Assembly (NCBI GenBank): GCA_002495845.1
Contig: DAHF01000062.1
Coordinates: 73,388-79,991, forward strand
Direction: 5' to 3'
Length of the DNA: 6,604 bases
Origin: Sulfolobus sp. UBA167
GTDB taxonomy: Archaea > Thermoproteota > Thermoprotei_A > Sulfolobales > Sulfolobaceae
A model generated the notes under the pieces. That model ran no database searches. It saw only the letters and a list, made by a program, of their open reading frames with translations, and was not told where the DNA came from. Positions 1 to 5,920 of the stretch are shown here, piece after piece; the stretch's first letter is position 1, and every line of letters begins with the position of its first letter. The position numbers and the translations under genes are program-made.

Positions 1-66
1 AGTTCTAGCCAGATAATCAAGGAAATAGTTTCAAGGTATTGCAAAGACGTTGGGAAAACAGAGTAG
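1..66 (+). CDS. C-terminal end of an unidentified gene (5' truncated by window edge)
   Basis: Frame 1 is open from the first base to a TAG at 64-66, giving 21 residues that end in KDVGKTE. The other two + frames stop within the first 15 bases. The peptide has normal amphipathic protein character (QIIKEIVSRYCKD looks like a helix), so I read it as the tail of a gene entering from the left and convergent with the riboflavin kinase gene. It is too short to assign a family, and chance openness over 21 codons cannot be excluded. Confidence 0.42.
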   Translation, partial: SSSQIIKEIVSRYCKDVGKTE

Positions 67-159
67 AAAGAGAGTAGCTAACACAATGTGGAAGAGAAAC
101 TGTCAAAAGACGTAAATAGACCCATGCTTCTTTGGCAGGAAACAGACTTGTGTCCCCTG
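67..159. other. Convergent intergenic spacer
   Basis: About 93 bp lie between the putative + strand stop and the riboflavin kinase stop. I find no open frame of note, no tRNA-like fold and no strong hairpin. On the minus strand the segment is pyrimidine-rich, which fits a place where leftward transcription ends. Confidence 0.5.
91..111 (-). terminator. Possible U-rich terminator for the taw1-ribK operon
   Basis: Read on the minus strand, this segment contains TCTTTTGACAGTTTCTCTTC, a T/C-rich tract about 50 nt after the ribK stop. Crenarchaeal termination typically uses U-rich tracts without a hairpin, so this is a plausible 3' end. The T runs are short (four and three), so the call is weak. 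Confidence 0.28.
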
Positions 160-825
160 TCAAGCCATTACTATTACTTCTACTTCGTCTCCGTCCTTTA
201 GCTTTAGCTTCTCCCTTATCGAGAAGGGAGAAATCAGCTCGATGACGCTCTTAGGATGCACTGTCCTAAGTGGTATTATTACAGCTGCTTCTATTCCATT
301 CACGGTTGCTGGGAACATCTTCACTGCACCGAGCACTCTATCCTCGAACTTATGCTCAGGTATCAATATGCCTCTACTTGAATCCAATATTATCCTATTT
401 TCTATAGATCTCTTATCATAGAGGTTAAGGTTTAATGTCCCAGGATACGGTACGAAACCCATTCTCCTCGAGATCTCTTCCTCATAGTACTTTATTGACA
501 GGAAAATCTTTCCTTCTCCCAAGCCAGAGACTACCTTACCCTTAAACCTGAGTTCCCTCTTAGTTTCTATTGCTTCCTTGATCATCTCCAAGCATTGCAG
601 GAGCAATGCTTCTCCCTCATTAGTGAGGCTTATGCTCGCTCCGTTCTTAGTCTCAGACTTGCTGATGAGTTTCATTTCTTCCAGCTCGTTTAACTTTCTC
701 GATACCGATTGCTGCGATATATCTAGTAGCTTGGATATTTCAGACTGCGTGACGCATTCTTTGTCTTTTGAGAAAGAAACGATCTTAGCTAAAGTGCAAG
801 CTATATCAATTTCTTTAGAGTTCAT
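160..825 (-). CDS. ribK: CTP-dependent riboflavin kinase with N-terminal winged-helix regulator domain (RbkR-type)
   Basis: This 221-aa protein should phosphorylate riboflavin to FMN using CTP, the archaeal route, in the cytoplasm. Residues about 1-90 form a winged helix-turn-helix: VTQSEISKLLDISQQSVSRK (25-44) is the helix-turn-helix and the wing follows at about 55-68. Residues 95-221 are the DUF120 kinase domain, with the GLGEG turn (101-105), the FVPYPGTLNLN block (124-134, containing the PGTLN motif that carries the Mg/nucleotide-binding Thr and Asn in this family), FPATVNG (171-177) and a C-terminal SPFSIREKLKLKDGD segment. Single-domain homologues such as the Methanocaldococcus enzyme are about 130 aa; the fused form is known as RbkR, a riboflavin-gene repressor that is also a kinase. 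The ATG at 825 overlaps the taw1 stop (ATGA) and is preceded by GAGG, so translation is probably coupled. Kinase activity is well supported by family; regulatory activity here is inferred from the domain architecture. Confidence 0.93.
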   Translation of the reverse strand: MNSKEIDIACTLAKIVSFSKDKECVTQSEISKLLDISQQSVSRKLNELEEMKLISKSETKNGASISLTNEGEALLLQCLEMIKEAIETKRELRFKGKVVSGLGEGKIFLSIKYYEEEISRRMGFVPYPGTLNLNLYDKRSIENRIILDSSRGILIPEHKFEDRVLGAVKMFPATVNGIEAAVIIPLRTVHPKSVIELISPFSIREKLKLKDGDEVEVIVMA

Positions 826-1904
826 TCCTCAGTACAACCTTTTTCAGCTTCTTTATATTCTCCGTTGATGTCATCATCTATGTCCTTTGTGGACCAGTCC
901 CATTTTTCGTTCCAAGCATTACCTATCTGGATAGGCCTGTCCAATTGGCTTAGAAGGACTATTCTGCTTGGTGCATGTTCTGAGAGTATGTGATATCCTG
1001 TGGCTTTCTCGAGCTTTCTGGAGAACTCCCTTATCTCTTGATGTCTAGGCATTGCGTCGCGGGAAAGTCTATACGTGGAAGGTCCAACATGCATGTATGC
1101 CTTTGCCTCTATGTAAGTAGGTCTAGAGATCTCGATCAACTTGGAAAATTCCTCTATGTCCTTATCTGACATGTTCATACCCTTGATTAGCGTTAGCCTT
1201 AGAACTGTTGGACTGCTGAAACTCGGCAACATCTGTAAGGTTCTCATTACTAGATTCCATGAGTTGGGGACTACAGCCCTGTTTATCATCTTATGCTTCA
1301 GTTCGTTCGGGGCTTGGAGAGACACGAAAAGCTGAGTTGGTTCCTCTTCGAGCGACGCAAGTACATCAGGCCTCACTCCGCTCGTTACTAGAAACGTAGT
1401 CATACCCCTTCTGTGGTATTCCTTTATCAAGTCTCCGAGCTTTTCATATAAAGTAGGTTCACCGGTCAGGCTTATTGCAACGTGCTTGGGGTTGGAGGCG
1501 TCCTTCACCCTTTCAGGCTTCGTCCCCTCCCTTCCGTAATATCCTGACACGGCCCTTTTATGCTCCTCTATACTCCTTTCAGCTATGAACTCAGGGTCGT
1601 CGAACCCTTGCATTTTAGTGTCGTCCCAGTCAAGCCCTATATCTTCTGGTTCCAGCCTCCAACAGTGGACACATCTGAACCAACACCAAGCAGCGACGGG
1701 AGTCATCTGCACACATCTGTGGCTCTCAATTCCGTAGAACTTGCCCTTGTAGCAAGACCTGCCAGTCACCAGATACTCATGGGTCCAGTGACACTTCTTA
1801 TATGCACTATGCCCTCCGATTATGTGGTATTTTTCCTTCTCTAGTTCCTTGAAAATCTTGCTCATTACATCTATTTTGAGCTCTCCTTGTTCCAAGTGTA
1901 TCAA
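822..1904 (-). CDS. taw1: tRNA 4-demethylwyosine synthase (radical SAM, TYW1/Taw1)
   Basis: Taw1 condenses N1-methylguanosine-37 of tRNA-Phe with pyruvate carbons to make 4-demethylwyosine, the tricyclic core of wyosine. The radical-SAM CX3CX2C motif is C74, C78, C81 (CWFRCVHCW). Three further cysteines, C38, C51 and C64, are spaced 13 and 13 apart as expected for the second [4Fe-4S] cluster, and K53 (CYK) matches the lysine that forms a Schiff base with pyruvate in the methanogen enzyme. LTGEPTLY (146-153) is the SAM-binding GE motif. There is no flavodoxin domain, unlike eukaryotic TYW1; 360 aa is a little long for the archaeal family, with an acidic tail (DIDDDI). The frame begins at a TTG (1904); a TTG at 1895 and an ATG at 1865 (347 aa, MSKIFKELEK) are alternatives, and all key residues lie downstream of each. 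The T6-ATC TATA-like box at 1923-1931 favours a transcript starting close to 1904. Confidence 0.95.
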   Translation of the reverse strand: MIHLEQGELKIDVMSKIFKELEKEKYHIIGGHSAYKKCHWTHEYLVTGRSCYKGKFYGIESHRCVQMTPVAAWCWFRCVHCWRLEPEDIGLDWDDTKMQGFDDPEFIAERSIEEHKRAVSGYYGREGTKPERVKDASNPKHVAISLTGEPTLYEKLGDLIKEYHRRGMTTFLVTSGVRPDVLASLEEEPTQLFVSLQAPNELKHKMINRAVVPNSWNLVMRTLQMLPSFSSPTVLRLTLIKGMNMSDKDIEEFSKLIEISRPTYIEAKAYMHVGPSTYRLSRDAMPRHQEIREFSRKLEKATGYHILSEHAPSRIVLLSQLDRPIQIGNAWNEKWDWSTKDIDDDINGEYKEAEKGCTEE

Positions 1905-1922
1905 TGAATGTTCTCAACTTGC

Positions 1923-1931
1923 GATAAAAAA
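1923..1931 (-). promoter_or_regulatory. T-rich box: TATA element of taw1 and/or terminator of gatA
   Basis: On the minus strand this reads TTTTTTATC, centred about 24 nt upstream of the taw1 TTG start and 6 nt after the gatA stop. Its position is close to the archaeal TATA-box distance for a leaderless start near 1901-1904. The T6 run is also what a crenarchaeal terminator for cutA-gatC-gatA would look like. Both readings are inferences from spacing and composition. Confidence 0.45.
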
Positions 1932-1936
1932 CCTGC

Positions 1937-3337
1937 TCATGCTACTAGGTCGTGAAGTCCCGTTAACTGCTCCATAAATCTGGAGATGCCGAGCAGGAAA
2001 GTGTCGCTGAGATACCTTCCCATTATCTGCATTCCTACGGGCAAACCTGAGGCGAAGCCAACTGGTAAAGAAATAGCAGGTATTGCGGTTAAGTTTGCCA
2101 AAACAGTGTTCAGGTCTATTGCGTACATCTTTATCGGGTCATCTATCACTTCCCCTATTTTTGGGGGAAGCACTGGCATCGTGGGGGAGACTAATATGTC
2201 GTATTTAGAGAACAGAGAATCCATGTTTCTCTTTATTAGATTCCTTGCTTTTAACGCTCTGATATAGTATTGGTCGTAATATCCTGCACTCAATATGAAG
2301 CTACCTAACAGTATTCTCCTTTTTACCTCCAAGCCGAAGCCTTCTCCTCTATTCTTAGAGAAGGTCTCTTTCCAATTTCCTTCACTGTATCTTGAAAAAC
2401 CATATCTTACTCCGTCAAATCTAGCTAAGTTAGAGCTTGCCTCTGACATAGCTATGACATAATATGAAGGTAGAGCCAATTCTACGTTCTTTAGCTCTGT
2501 TTCCTCTATTATAGCCCCTTCATCGCTCATCTTGTTTATTGCGTTCTTAATGCTAGAAACAATCTCTTTATCTGAAGACTCCATTATGTTGCTTATTACT
2601 CCTACTCTCAATCCCTTTAATGGGATGGGGGCTGTCTCCTCTGCAGAATAGTTTATCGTAGTAGCGTCCTTGGGATCCTCTCCCGCTATTATGGAAAAGA
2701 GCGTAGAGAGGTGCTCTGCGTTTCCAGCTATTGGTCCTATTTGTTCTAAGCTATTAGCATAGGCAACTAGACCGAACCTGCTAACAGTCCCATACGAAGG
2801 TTTCAGTCCGTACACTCCGTTGAACGACGCAGGAGCCCTTATGGATCCACCTGTGTCGCTTCCCAGAGCCAAGTTAACGTAACCTGCAGCTATCGAGGCC
2901 GCGCTTCCGCCTGAAGAGCCACCGGGAGTCCTCTCCAAGTTCCATGGGTTCCTAGTAGGACCGAAGTAGCTGGTTTCCGTAGTCGAGCCCATGGCGAACT
3001 CATCCATGTTGGTTTTTCCGATTATGACAGCGCCTTCCTTCAAGACCTTGTTTATCACGGTAGCATTATAAGGGGGTACGTAGTCCTCCAGCATCCTTGA
3101 GGCGCAGGTAGTCCTTATCCCTGCAGTTGAGATGTTGTCTTTGACAGCTAAGAGGACTCCCGCCAACTTCCCTCCTTGCTTTATTCTCTCTTTCACCTCC
3201 TGAAGTACTTCTTCCTCTTTCCTCAACGTGATGAAAGCCCTTATTTCGCTGTCCTTCTTTTTAATTAAATCAAAGGTTTTACCTACATAGTCGTCTGGGC
3301 CTATTTCTCCTTTTAAGAATTTAGAGGTGAAGCTCAT
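1937..3337 (-). CDS. gatA: Asp-tRNA(Asn)/Glu-tRNA(Gln) amidotransferase subunit A
   Basis: GatA is the amidase subunit of GatCAB: it releases ammonia from glutamine or asparagine and passes it to GatB, which amidates the mischarged tRNA. The amidase-signature Ser-cisSer-Lys triad is visible, numbered from the start used here: K66 in LLAVKDN, S141 in PGGSSGGS and nucleophile S165 in DTGGSIR. The spacings (75 and 24) equal those in characterised GatA proteins. At 466 aa it is of normal length. The frame opens with a GTG at 3346 that overlaps gatC by 8 bp, but that GTG lies inside a GGTGA Shine-Dalgarno site (3343-3347). The ATG at 3337, five nt beyond it and 1 nt after the gatC stop, is therefore the better start. 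It is cotranscribed with gatC. Archaea normally use GatCAB for Asn-tRNA and GatDE for Gln-tRNA, so Asn-tRNA formation is the likely main role. Confidence 0.96.
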   Translation of the reverse strand: MSFTSKFLKGEIGPDDYVGKTFDLIKKKDSEIRAFITLRKEEEVLQEVKERIKQGGKLAGVLLAVKDNISTAGIRTTCASRMLEDYVPPYNATVINKVLKEGAVIIGKTNMDEFAMGSTTETSYFGPTRNPWNLERTPGGSSGGSAASIAAGYVNLALGSDTGGSIRAPASFNGVYGLKPSYGTVSRFGLVAYANSLEQIGPIAGNAEHLSTLFSIIAGEDPKDATTINYSAEETAPIPLKGLRVGVISNIMESSDKEIVSSIKNAINKMSDEGAIIEETELKNVELALPSYYVIAMSEASSNLARFDGVRYGFSRYSEGNWKETFSKNRGEGFGLEVKRRILLGSFILSAGYYDQYYIRALKARNLIKRNMDSLFSKYDILVSPTMPVLPPKIGEVIDDPIKMYAIDLNTVLANLTAIPAISLPVGFASGLPVGMQIMGRYLSDTFLLGISRFMEQLTGLHDLVA

Positions 3338-3338
3338 A

Positions 3339-3641
3339 TCATTCACCGTAAGTCCTAGGGCCTACTATGTATCCGTTATCCTTTCTCTTAACGTTCTTGA
3401 GTGCTTCATCTCTATCCAAACCTTGGGAAGGCTCGTCCTTTCTCAGCTTCCCCATAGATAGAGGATGGAAGAGCGGTTCTACGTCTTCCAAGTTAGCTTC
3501 ATTGATTTTGTCAAAGAACTGGAGTATTTGCTTCACGTCATTTTTTACCCTTTCCCTTTCTTTCTCGTTTAAGGTGATCAGTGCAAGTCTCTCCAGTTTT
3601 TCTATCAAATCGTCATTTACCTCGACTTTCATGAGACACAT
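3339..3641 (-). CDS. gatC: Asp-tRNA(Asn)/Glu-tRNA(Gln) amidotransferase subunit C
   Basis: GatC is the small subunit that wraps around GatA and GatB and stabilises the amidotransferase. The 100-aa product has the family pattern: an N-terminal helical pair (LIEKLERLALITLNEKE, then a helix ending ILQFFDKINEANLEDVEPL, residues about 12-57), an HPLS turn (59-62), an LRKDEPSQG strand (66-74) and a C-terminal YIVGPRT docking segment (91-97). The ATG at 3641 follows GGAGG (3645-3649) at only 3 nt; the in-frame ATG at 3632 (MKVEVND) is 12 nt away, so the start is uncertain by three codons. The gene overlaps the cutA end by 20-29 bp and abuts gatA, which indicates one operon and stoichiometric GatC/GatA production. 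Confidence 0.93.
   Translation of the reverse strand: MCLMKVEVNDDLIEKLERLALITLNEKERERVKNDVKQILQFFDKINEANLEDVEPLFHPLSMGKLRKDEPSQGLDRDEALKNVKRKDNGYIVGPRTYGE
3343..3347 (-). promoter_or_regulatory. Shine-Dalgarno site that sets the gatA start
   Basis: On the minus strand GGTGA lies at the end of gatC and is followed, after five nt, by the ATG at 3337. It matches the 3' end of archaeal 16S rRNA. The longer frame's GTG (3346) is part of this site, so it is unlikely to be used for initiation. Confidence 0.6.
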
Positions 3642-3948
3642 TTGCCTCCATCCAATTAATATATTCTTCTAGTCCATTTTCGACATCGAAGGAGAGAACT
3701 TCAGGGGTTTGGTAGGGATGTATTCGCTTCACTTCATTAATTAACGTCTCTTCCATGTCCTTTGTAGTTTTAATCAGGAGCAAAAGCTCGGAGTCCTTCT
3801 GTAGCTTTCCTTGCCAAAAGTAAAATGACGTTATTTTAGGGACTATGTTAACGCATGCGGCGAATCTTCCCTCTACTAAGTGTCTGGCTATTTTTTCGGC
3901 ATCCTCCTCCGAGGACACTGTCGAAATGAGCAATATACCTTTGCTCAT
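3613..3948 (-). CDS. cutA: CutA1 divalent-cation tolerance protein
   Basis: CutA1 is a small trimeric ferredoxin-like protein with a PII-like fold, found in all domains; its cellular role is unsettled, with links to divalent metal (Cu) tolerance. The 111-aa product carries the family core: AACVNIVPKITSFYFWQGK (30-48), DSELLLLIKT (52-61), the RIHPYQTPEV motif (75-84) and YINW near the C-terminus. It is of typical length. The ATG at 3948 lies 25 nt from the centre of a TTATATT box, so the transcript is probably leaderless. The 3' end overlaps gatC, making cutA the first gene of the cutA-gatC-gatA operon. Nothing in the sequence explains why a CutA protein is expressed with the amidotransferase. 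Confidence 0.95.
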   Translation of the reverse strand: MSKGILLISTVSSEEDAEKIARHLVEGRFAACVNIVPKITSFYFWQGKLQKDSELLLLIKTTKDMEETLINEVKRIHPYQTPEVLSFDVENGLEEYINWMEANVSHESRGK

Positions 3949-3956
3949 AGCTACAC

Positions 3957-3965
3957 ATAAAAATA
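3957..3965 (+). promoter_or_regulatory. TATA box for the small-ORF/XPB operon
   Basis: ATAAAAATA is centred about 24 nt before the GTG at 3985, the distance expected for a leaderless crenarchaeal transcript. It supports that GTG as the real start; there is no in-frame ATG between the upstream TAG (3964) and 3985. Confidence 0.55.
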
Positions 3966-3969
3966 GGAG

Positions 3970-3976
3970 AATATAA
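3970..3976 (-). promoter_or_regulatory. TATA box for cutA-gatC-gatA
   Basis: On the minus strand TTATATT is centred 25 nt upstream of the cutA ATG (3948), which fits a leaderless start. It lies only 5 bp beyond the TATA box of the divergent operon. Confidence 0.6.
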
Positions 3977-3984
3977 GGGTTCTA

Positions 3985-4356
3985 GTGCTGTTAAAGGAAC
4001 TGATAGAGAAATGTGATCTCCCAGGGCTTAGAGAATCCCTGTTCCTGGGAATTGCAGAGGCCCAGGAGCTGGGAAAGGAGTTCATAGGGGTAACTCTGAG
4101 CGACGGCAAAGGTCTGATCTTTAAAGTAAACCCTTTCGAGGAAACGATTTCCTCCTTTCTCCTCATGTCCGCAGAAAACGCTGACCTTCCAAGGATAGGG
4201 GTCTTCAAAAACAAAGAGGATATTACCTATTTTATATACGAAATTAATAATTACGTCGATTTCTGTAATACATTATCTAACTCCGTTTCAGCAGTTTATG
4301 TCGAAGTGATAGGAGGTGATCTTGAAGACTTTCTGTATAGAGCAGAAGGTAGATAA
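3985..4356 (+). CDS. Uncharacterised acidic protein co-translated with XPB helicase
   Basis: I do not recognise this 123-aa protein. It starts at GTG and probably heads a leaderless transcript. It is soluble and acidic (21 Asp/Glu against 11 Lys/Arg), with no signal peptide or membrane segment. The N-terminal third looks helical (LLKELIEKCDLPGLRESLFL, then GIAEAQELG), followed by strand-like stretches (EFIGVTLSDGKGLIFKV at about 32-48, AVYVEVIGG at about 102-110). Two cysteines (9 and 94) do not form a metal motif. Its last 41 bp overlap the XPB start, and the XPB ribosome-binding site is inside it, so the two are made together. Context suggests an XPB partner or regulator. The known XPB partner Bax1 is a nuclease and this protein does not resemble it. 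It could instead be a detached N-terminal domain of XPB. Confidence 0.85.
   Translation: MLLKELIEKCDLPGLRESLFLGIAEAQELGKEFIGVTLSDGKGLIFKVNPFEETISSFLLMSAENADLPRIGVFKNKEDITYFIYEINNYVDFCNTLSNSVSAVYVEVIGGDLEDFLYRAEGR
4306..4321 (+). promoter_or_regulatory. Internal ribosome-binding site for XPB
   Basis: GTGATAGGAGGTGATC contains a GGAGGTGATC stretch (4312-4321) with very long complementarity to the archaeal 16S 3' end, preceded by a second partial site, GTGAT (4306-4310). The helicase frame starts at GTG 4316 inside the long site or TTG 4322 just after it; the GTGAT copy is spaced 5 nt from GTG 4316. It permits independent or coupled initiation within the upstream gene. Confidence 0.6.
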
Positions 4357-5920
4357 ATCAACGTTCAATGACTTGCTGAAGTTTTCCAGGTTTTTAGGCA
4401 AGTCTGGGTCTTGTTACCAGTTTGCCATAGATTCCGAGAGGGCCGTTCAAAATAGGGTCAAACCAGACGACATATTTTCCTTGCTCGACGAAGTGAGGGT
4501 TCCATTGACTGAACAAGAGAGGTCGAAAATATCAGAGAGCATTTATCCCTATGATGCCGAATTTTTAGTAAAAGGAGATAAATTAATACTAAAGCCTCAC
4601 GTCTATTTAGCAGACATATTTAAGGGTAGGATTTCACCCCATGCCCTATCTTATGATAGGTACTCGAAGGTCTTCGTAGTTAGACCTTTCATGTATTTTG
4701 CTATTAAGAAACTTCTAGAAGAGAACGGATTGGTAATTAAGGAGATAGACTCAGTAAGAAATATACAAGTTAATTTTACTGGCCAACTTAGGACTTATCA
4801 AGTTGAGGCAATAGAGGCATGGAAGGAAAAGGGGATGAGGGGAGTGATTTCACTACCTACTGGTAGCGGAAAGACTATAATAGGAGTTGCAGCGATGGCA
4901 GAGGCTAGGGTTCCAACGTTAGTGGTTTCGTTCACGAAGGAGCAACTCTTGCAATGGAAGGAGGCAATGCTGAATTTCTCGACCACAAGGAACGTCGGGC
5001 TGTTCTATTCTAAGGAAAAGAGGATAGAAGATATAACGATAACTACGTATCAGACTGCCTTTCGTCACATTAAGGAGTTGTGGAATAAATTCGGTCTTTT
5101 GATAATAGACGAAGCTCATCATTTGCCTGCTGATAAGTTTAGAATTATAGCGGAAAACTGTTTAACCCAATACAAGCTGGGTCTGTCCGCAACGCCTTAC
5201 AGGGAGGATGGAAAACATGAATTTCTCTTCTCTATGATGGGAGGAGTAGTCTATTCCAGGGAAGCCTCTGAGCTCATAGCAAAGGGGTACCTTGCCCCTT
5301 ACGAATTAATTCAGGTGAAGGTGGACCTAACTCCATCTGAGAAGAAGAAGTATTTCGAACTTTTAAAGCGATTCAGAGCTTTCTCAAAGGGTAGGTCAGT
5401 AATGGATCTTATAAAGAACGTGAAAAAGGGAGATCCTAATGCAACGAATGCCATGAAGATATACTCTGAGCTAAAGAAAGTGATAAATTTATCTGAAAAT
5501 AAGTTAAAAAAAGTTCAGGAAATAGTAGAAGAAAATCAAGACAAGAAGATTCTGGTCTTCACTCAATACGTAGATCAAGCAGAGAGGATAGCTCGCAATT
5601 GTAATGCTCTACTTCTAACTGGAAAGACACCTCACAAAGAGAGGGAAGAAATAGTAAATAACTTCAAGTCTTCCCCATCAGGGGTTCTCGTGTTGACTAC
5701 GGTAGGCGACGAGGGGTTGGACATCCCAGACGCTAACGTTGGGATAATAGTGGCGGGGACAAGCTCTAGGAGACAGTTCATTCAGCGTCTAGGTAGATTG
5801 CTTAGGTCTAGGGAAGGAAAGAAAGCGTTACTTTACGAGGTAATCGTTAAGGGAACCTCTGAGGAATACCAGTCAAGAAAAAGGAAGAGCGTTGACATTT
5901 TAGACTCTCTAGACGATTAA
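4316..5920 (+). CDS. xpb: XPB/Rad25-type superfamily 2 DNA helicase
   Basis: This is an archaeal XPB homologue, an ssDNA-stimulated ATPase that opens or remodels DNA in nucleotide excision repair and possibly transcription. Helicase motifs run in order: LRTYQVEAIEAW (158-169), Walker A PTGSGKT (181-187), DEAHH (265-269), SATP (291-294) followed directly by the XPB-specific RED triplet (296-298), motif IV ILVFTQY (412-418), motif V TTVGDEGLDIP (461-471) and motif VI QRLGRLLR (490-497). Residues about 335-400 are the basic helical insertion between the two RecA domains, where the thumb lies in this family. The 150-residue N-terminal part is longer than in the euryarchaeal enzyme (about 450 aa total) and should contain the damage-recognition domain. 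The frame is closed by a TAG at 4310, so initiation must be at GTG 4316 or TTG 4322. Sulfolobales usually carry two XPB paralogues; length suggests the longer one. Its 3' end shares TTAA with the convergent gene. Confidence 0.93.
   Translation: MILKTFCIEQKVDKSTFNDLLKFSRFLGKSGSCYQFAIDSERAVQNRVKPDDIFSLLDEVRVPLTEQERSKISESIYPYDAEFLVKGDKLILKPHVYLADIFKGRISPHALSYDRYSKVFVVRPFMYFAIKKLLEENGLVIKEIDSVRNIQVNFTGQLRTYQVEAIEAWKEKGMRGVISLPTGSGKTIIGVAAMAEARVPTLVVSFTKEQLLQWKEAMLNFSTTRNVGLFYSKEKRIEDITITTYQTAFRHIKELWNKFGLLIIDEAHHLPADKFRIIAENCLTQYKLGLSATPYREDGKHEFLFSMMGGVVYSREASELIAKGYLAPYELIQVKVDLTPSEKKKYFELLKRFRAFSKGRSVMDLIKNVKKGDPNATNAMKIYSELKKVINLSENKLKKVQEIVEENQDKKILVFTQYVDQAERIARNCNALLLTGKTPHKEREEIVNNFKSSPSGVLVLTTVGDEGLDIPDANVGIIVAGTSSRRQFIQRLGRLLRSREGKKALLYEVIVKGTSEEYQSRKRKSVDILDSLDD

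Noticed and set aside
101..113. Small GTC-AAAA-GAC hairpin in the spacer after ribK
   Set aside because: A three-base-pair stem is not significant and carries no adjacent strong U run.
1141..1844. Open + strand frames opposite taw1
   Set aside because: They are antisense to a gene with complete radical-SAM motifs and give low-complexity, family-less products.
1894..1920. Possible inverted repeat (AAGT...ACTT, GTTctcAAC) upstream of taw1 as an RbkR operator
   Set aside because: Arms are three to four bases and do not extend; it cannot be told from chance without comparing promoters of other riboflavin genes.
3951..4214. Open minus-strand frame opposite the 123-aa gene
   Set aside because: Its product is Ser/Pro/Arg-rich and non-globular in look, it covers the divergent promoter spacer, and the + strand gene has its own promoter and coupling to XPB.
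4798..5122. Two minus-strand open frames inside xpb
   Set aside because: They lie opposite the Walker A and DEAH region of XPB, which is clearly the coding strand.
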